Source of the DNA: Nitratireductor aestuarii
GTDB lineage: Bacteria > Pseudomonadota > Alphaproteobacteria > Rhizobiales > Rhizobiaceae
DNA length: 64,000 nt
Direction: 5' to 3'
NCBI RefSeq assembly: GCF_014641695.1
Contig: NZ_BMIF01000002.1
Location: 372,001-436,000, forward strand
Each line of letters begins with the position of its first letter. Position 1 is the first letter of the stretch. Under the pieces are notes generated by a model, which worked only from the letters and a program-made list of their open reading frames with translations, had not been told where the DNA came from and made no database searches. Both the position numbers and the translations under genes were made by a program. Of this stretch, positions 60,828-64,000 are shown piece after piece.

Positions 60828-62210
60828 ATGGCCGACGTCGAATCCGTGTTGAACCATCTTGATAGCCAGCTGGAGGCCAGCCTCGAAAGGCTGTTCGGCC
60901 TTCTCGAGATCCCGTCGATCTCCACCGATCCTGCCTACAAGAATGATGTGAAGCGCGCCGCCGAATGGCTTGTCGAAGATTTGAAGAGCATCGGGTTTGA
61001 CGCAAGCGTGCGCCCGACCGAGGGACATCCGATGGTTGTGGCGCATCACGACGGCCAAGGTCCGCACGTGCTGTTCTACGGTCACTATGACGTGCAGCCG
61101 GTCGATCCGCTGGAGCTGTGGAACGAAGATCCATTCAAGCCGGGGATCAAGGAGATCGGGCCGGATCATCGGGTGATCACGGGCCGCGGCACGTCGGATG
61201 ACAAGGGCCAGCTCATGACCTTCGTGGAAGCCTGCCGCGCCTACAAGGCGGTGCATGGCAAGCTGCCCTGCAAGGTGACGATCCTGTTCGAAGGCGAGGA
61301 AGAGTCCGGCTCGCCGTCGCTGATCCCGTTCCTCAAGGCGCATGCCGATGAGCTGAAGGCTGATTTCGCGCTCGTCTGCGACACCTCCATGTGGGACCGC
61401 GAGACGCCCGCCATCTGCGTCGGTCTGCGCGGCCTCGTTGGCGAGGAAGTAACGGTGAAGGCCGCCAATCGCGACCTGCATTCGGGCTACTACGGTGGTG
61501 CAGCTGCCAACCCGATTCGCATCCTGGCCAAGGTTCTGGCGGCGCTGCACGATGAAAACGGCGGCGTGACCATTCCTGGCTTCTACGAAGGTGTGGAAGA
61601 GACGCCGACGGAGATCCTGCGCAGCTGGGAAGCGCTGGGCGAAGACGCTGAATCGTTCCTTGGACCGATCGGCCTCAGTGAGCTCGCGGGCGAGCGTGGC
61701 CGCTCCGCCCTGGAGCTCGTCTGGGCGCGTCCGACCTGCGAATTCAACGGCATTTCGGGTGGCTATACAGGCGAAGGCTTCAAGACGGTCATTCCTGCCG
61801 AGGCCTATGCCAAGGTTTCGTTCCGCCTGGTTCACAGCCAGGATCCGGCGAAGATCCGCGAAGCTTTCCGCGAGTTCGTGCGCGAGCGCATCCCGGCCGA
61901 TTGCTCGGTCGAGTTCAGCCCGCATGGTGGTTCGCCAGCGATCCAGCTTTCCTACGATTCGCCGATCGTGACGACGGCGCAGGCGGCGCTCACCGAGGAA
62001 TGGGGCAAGCCGGCGCTTGCCATCGCCATGGGCGGATCGATCCCGATCGTCGGCGACTTCCAGCGCCTGCTCGGCATGGAATCCCTCCTTGTGGGCTTTG
62101 GCCTTGCTGATGATGCGATCCATTCGCCCAACGAGAAGTATGAGCTTACGTCCTTCCACAAGGGGCAGCGCTCCTGGGCGCGCATCCTCGCTGCACTGGC
62201 CAACAGGTAA
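60828..62210 (+). CDS. M20-family metallopeptidase (dipeptidase type)
   Basis: This 460-residue zinc hydrolase has metal ligands visible in VLFYGHYDVQPVDP, GRGTSDDKGQ (bridging aspartate) and the catalytic/metal glutamates in ILFEGEEESGSPSL. A dimerisation domain follows, then GFGLADDAIHSPNEKYEL with the late histidine. It resembles carnosinase-like dipeptidases of the M20/M25/M40 group. It is followed after 7 nt by the RNase D gene, so the two are likely cotranscribed. Confidence 0.92.
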   Translation: MADVESVLNHLDSQLEASLERLFGLLEIPSISTDPAYKNDVKRAAEWLVEDLKSIGFDASVRPTEGHPMVVAHHDGQGPHVLFYGHYDVQPVDPLELWNEDPFKPGIKEIGPDHRVITGRGTSDDKGQLMTFVEACRAYKAVHGKLPCKVTILFEGEEESGSPSLIPFLKAHADELKADFALVCDTSMWDRETPAICVGLRGLVGEEVTVKAANRDLHSGYYGGAAANPIRILAKVLAALHDENGGVTIPGFYEGVEETPTEILRSWEALGEDAESFLGPIGLSELAGERGRSALELVWARPTCEFNGISGGYTGEGFKTVIPAEAYAKVSFRLVHSQDPAKIREAFREFVRERIPADCSVEFSPHGGSPAIQLSYDSPIVTTAQAALTEEWGKPALAIAMGGSIPIVGDFQRLLGMESLLVGFGLADDAIHSPNEKYELTSFHKGQRSWARILAALANR

Positions 62211-62217
62211 TTCCTAG

Positions 62218-62835
62218 ATGATCCGATTTCACAAGAACGACCTTCCCGATCTCAGCCACTACGAGAATGCGGAAGCTGTGGCCATCGACACGGAAACGCT
62301 GGGGCTGAACCCGCATCGGGATCGCCTCTGCGTGGTGCAGCTGTCGCCGGGTGACGGCACGGCCGATGTGGTGCAGATCGCGGCCGGGCAGAAGAAGGCG
62401 CCGAACCTGGTGGCGTTGCTGCGCAATCGCCGCCTGCCGAAGATCTTTCATTATGGCCGGTTCGACATCGCTGTGCTCTATCACACGTTCGGGGTGACGA
62501 CGGAGCCGGTGTTCTGCACCAAGATTGCATCCAGGCTCACGCGCACCTATACGGATCGCCACGGGCTCAAGGACGTGACCTACGAACTGCTTGGCATCAA
62601 CATTTCCAAGCAGCAGCAGTCGTCCGACTGGGCGGCGGAGACGCTCTCGAAGGAGCAACTGGAATATGCGGCGTCTGACGTCCTGCATCTCCACAAGCTT
62701 CGGGAGATCCTGTTGCAGCGCCTGGAGCGCGAGAAGCGGATGGATATGGCTGAGGCCTGTTTCCGCTTCCTGCCGACGCGCGCCAAGCTCGATCTGGCCG
62801 GTTGGGCGGAAGAGGATATCTTCTCCCACAGCTAA
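62218..62835 (+). CDS. rnd: Ribonuclease D-type 3'-5' exonuclease (short form)
   Basis: This 205-residue DEDDy exonuclease has Asp24/Glu26 in VAIDTETLGL, aspartate in HYGRFDIAVLYHTFG and Tyr/Asp in EYAASDVLHLHKL. It lacks the C-terminal HRDC domains of full-length RNase D, as is common in alphaproteobacteria. It trims tRNA or other RNA 3' ends. Confidence 0.9.
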   Translation: MIRFHKNDLPDLSHYENAEAVAIDTETLGLNPHRDRLCVVQLSPGDGTADVVQIAAGQKKAPNLVALLRNRRLPKIFHYGRFDIAVLYHTFGVTTEPVFCTKIASRLTRTYTDRHGLKDVTYELLGINISKQQQSSDWAAETLSKEQLEYAASDVLHLHKLREILLQRLEREKRMDMAEACFRFLPTRAKLDLAGWAEEDIFSHS

Positions 62836-62949
62836 GTCAGCTCCGACAAGGCAGAACTGACAGAACTGCTCTTAACCTCCCTTAAATGGCCATGATCTAG
62901 CCTATAGGCGGGGCTGCGTGGAGTTGCTGCGCGGTGCGAGAGTATCTGT

Positions 62950-64000
62950 ATGGGCAAGAGCAAAAAAGGCAGGCGCATAGAGCCGCATTTCGATGCGCCT
63001 TCCGCCAAGCGCAAGGGATCTGCGCTTTCGCTGACGTCGGAGGACCGTGTCTTGCCGAACGCCTCCGCTAAGCGCCGAAAGTCTGCGCGCGCGCGCCCAT
63101 CCAGTGGGGCCAAGCGCAAGAAGCGCGGGTTTTTCCGCGGCCTCTTCTATTGGACGCTGGTTCTCTCCATCTGGGCAGGCGTCGCGGTGGTTGGCGTCGT
63201 TGCTTATTACGGTGCGCAGCTGCCCAGCGCCTCTTCCTGGAACATTCCGGACCGTCCGCCCAACGTGAAGATCCTGTCGGTCGACGGACGCCTGCTCGCC
63301 AACCGCGGCGCGACCGGCGGCGAGGAGGTGGGGCTACACGAGATGTCGCCCTATATCCCTCAGGCTGTCATCGCCATCGAGGACCGGCGGTTCTATTCGC
63401 ATTTTGGCGTTGACCCCATCGGGCTTGTGCGCGCTGCCTTCCAGAATGTGGTCACCGGCGACGTGTCACAGGGCGGCTCCACCATCACCCAGCAGCTTGC
63501 AAAGAACCTCTATTTACAGCCGGACCGCACGTTGAAGCGCAAGGTCCAGGAAGCATTGCTGGCGATCTGGCTGGAGCGGAAATACACCAAGAACCAGATC
63601 CTGGAGATGTACCTGAACCGTGTCTATTTCGGTTCGGGCGCCTATGGCGTGGAAGCCGCATCTCGCCGCTATTTCGGCAAGTCGGCCCGTGAAGTGGATC
63701 TTGCGAGTGCTGCGCTTCTGGCCGGTCTCCTGAAGGCGCCGTCGCGACTGTCTCCCGCACGTGATCCGCAGGCAGCGGAAGCGCGGGCGCAGACAGTGCT
63801 TTCCGCCATGCGGTCGCAGGGCATGATCGGCGACAGCGAACTGGCCGCGGCCATAAGCGCGCCCGCAGTTCGTGCGGCATCGTTCTGGACCGGCTCCGAG
63901 CACTATGTTGCCGACAGAATCATGGAAGAACTGCCGGGCCTGATCGGCCCGGTGGAGAAGGATGTGGTCGTGACGACCACCATCGATCTCGAGTTGCAGA
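62950..64000 (+). CDS. Class A penicillin-binding protein (PBP1a type), N-terminal part, partial at window edge
   Basis: The frame runs from ATG 62950 (GCGAGAG upstream) off the right edge, 350 codons. A very basic cytoplasmic tail (KSKKGRR, later KRKKRGF) precedes one membrane helix (WTLVLSIWAGVAVVGVVAYYG). A complete glycosyltransferase 51 domain follows: AIEDRRFYSHFGVDPIGLVRA, QGGSTITQQLAKNLY, RKVQEALLAIWLERKYTKNQILEMYLNRVYFG. The transpeptidase domain would lie outside the window. It polymerises peptidoglycan strands at the inner membrane. Confidence 0.93.
   Translation, partial: MGKSKKGRRIEPHFDAPSAKRKGSALSLTSEDRVLPNASAKRRKSARARPSSGAKRKKRGFFRGLFYWTLVLSIWAGVAVVGVVAYYGAQLPSASSWNIPDRPPNVKILSVDGRLLANRGATGGEEVGLHEMSPYIPQAVIAIEDRRFYSHFGVDPIGLVRAAFQNVVTGDVSQGGSTITQQLAKNLYLQPDRTLKRKVQEALLAIWLERKYTKNQILEMYLNRVYFGSGAYGVEAASRRYFGKSAREVDLASAALLAGLLKAPSRLSPARDPQAAEARAQTVLSAMRSQGMIGDSELAAAISAPAVRAASFWTGSEHYVADRIMEELPGLIGPVEKDVVVTTTIDLELQ

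Overview
The window is a contiguous bacterial chromosome segment, roughly 60% G+C by eye. It fits an alphaproteobacterium of the Hyphomicrobiales. The evidence is the end of an fhc cluster (fhcD, fhcC) of the tetrahydromethanopterin-linked C1 pathway, several intergenic palindromes of the type common in that order (11.6, 27.8, 32.9 and 55.1 kb), and many tripartite-tricarboxylate (TTT) transporters. The fhc genes suggest a capacity to oxidise formaldehyde. The genus cannot be fixed from the sequence alone.

Layout. 0-1.8 kb: fhcD end, fhcC and convergent folP. 2.0-19.8 kb: first catabolic block. An amidohydrolase and an orphan peptide-type binding protein run leftward. Diverging from them are an IclR regulator, a zinc alcohol dehydrogenase, a molybdenum hydroxylase with an unusual gene split, a TTT transporter, an IolD-like thiamine-diphosphate (ThDP) enzyme, an aldehyde dehydrogenase and an IlvD/Edd dehydratase. 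20-29.5 kb: a surface/signalling block with a diguanylate cyclase, two TerC paralogues bracketing a LuxR-type regulator and a large autotransporter, and a small conserved protein. 29.5-49.5 kb: second catabolic block. It holds a MarR regulator, flavin reductase plus HpaB-type monooxygenase, cupin, amidase, DUF2848 protein, UbiD-type decarboxylase, a second TTT transporter, an ALDH8-like semialdehyde dehydrogenase, a ThDP decarboxylase/synthase, UbiX, a full Liv-type ABC transporter and a GntR regulator. 49.6-64 kb: mostly housekeeping genes (mannose-1-phosphate guanylyltransferase, pcm, aroA, a diguanylate cyclase, a second autotransporter, tRNA-Ser(GGA), msrA, an M20 peptidase, RNase D and the start of a class A penicillin-binding protein).

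How it works together (inference). The second block reads as one route for an imported aromatic or N-heteroaromatic carboxylic acid. UbiD with prenyl-FMN made by UbiX would decarboxylate, the two-component flavin monooxygenase would hydroxylate, the amidase (and perhaps the DUF2848 protein) would hydrolyse an amide, and the ThDP enzyme and semialdehyde dehydrogenase would feed central metabolism. A 19-bp dyad related to TAGCTTTATAACCAAGCTA occurs in four promoter regions of the two blocks (5 sites), two of them over apparent sigma70 promoter elements. It suggests one regulator, most likely the MarR protein, coordinates both blocks. No CRISPR array, insertion sequence, phage or rRNA was seen.
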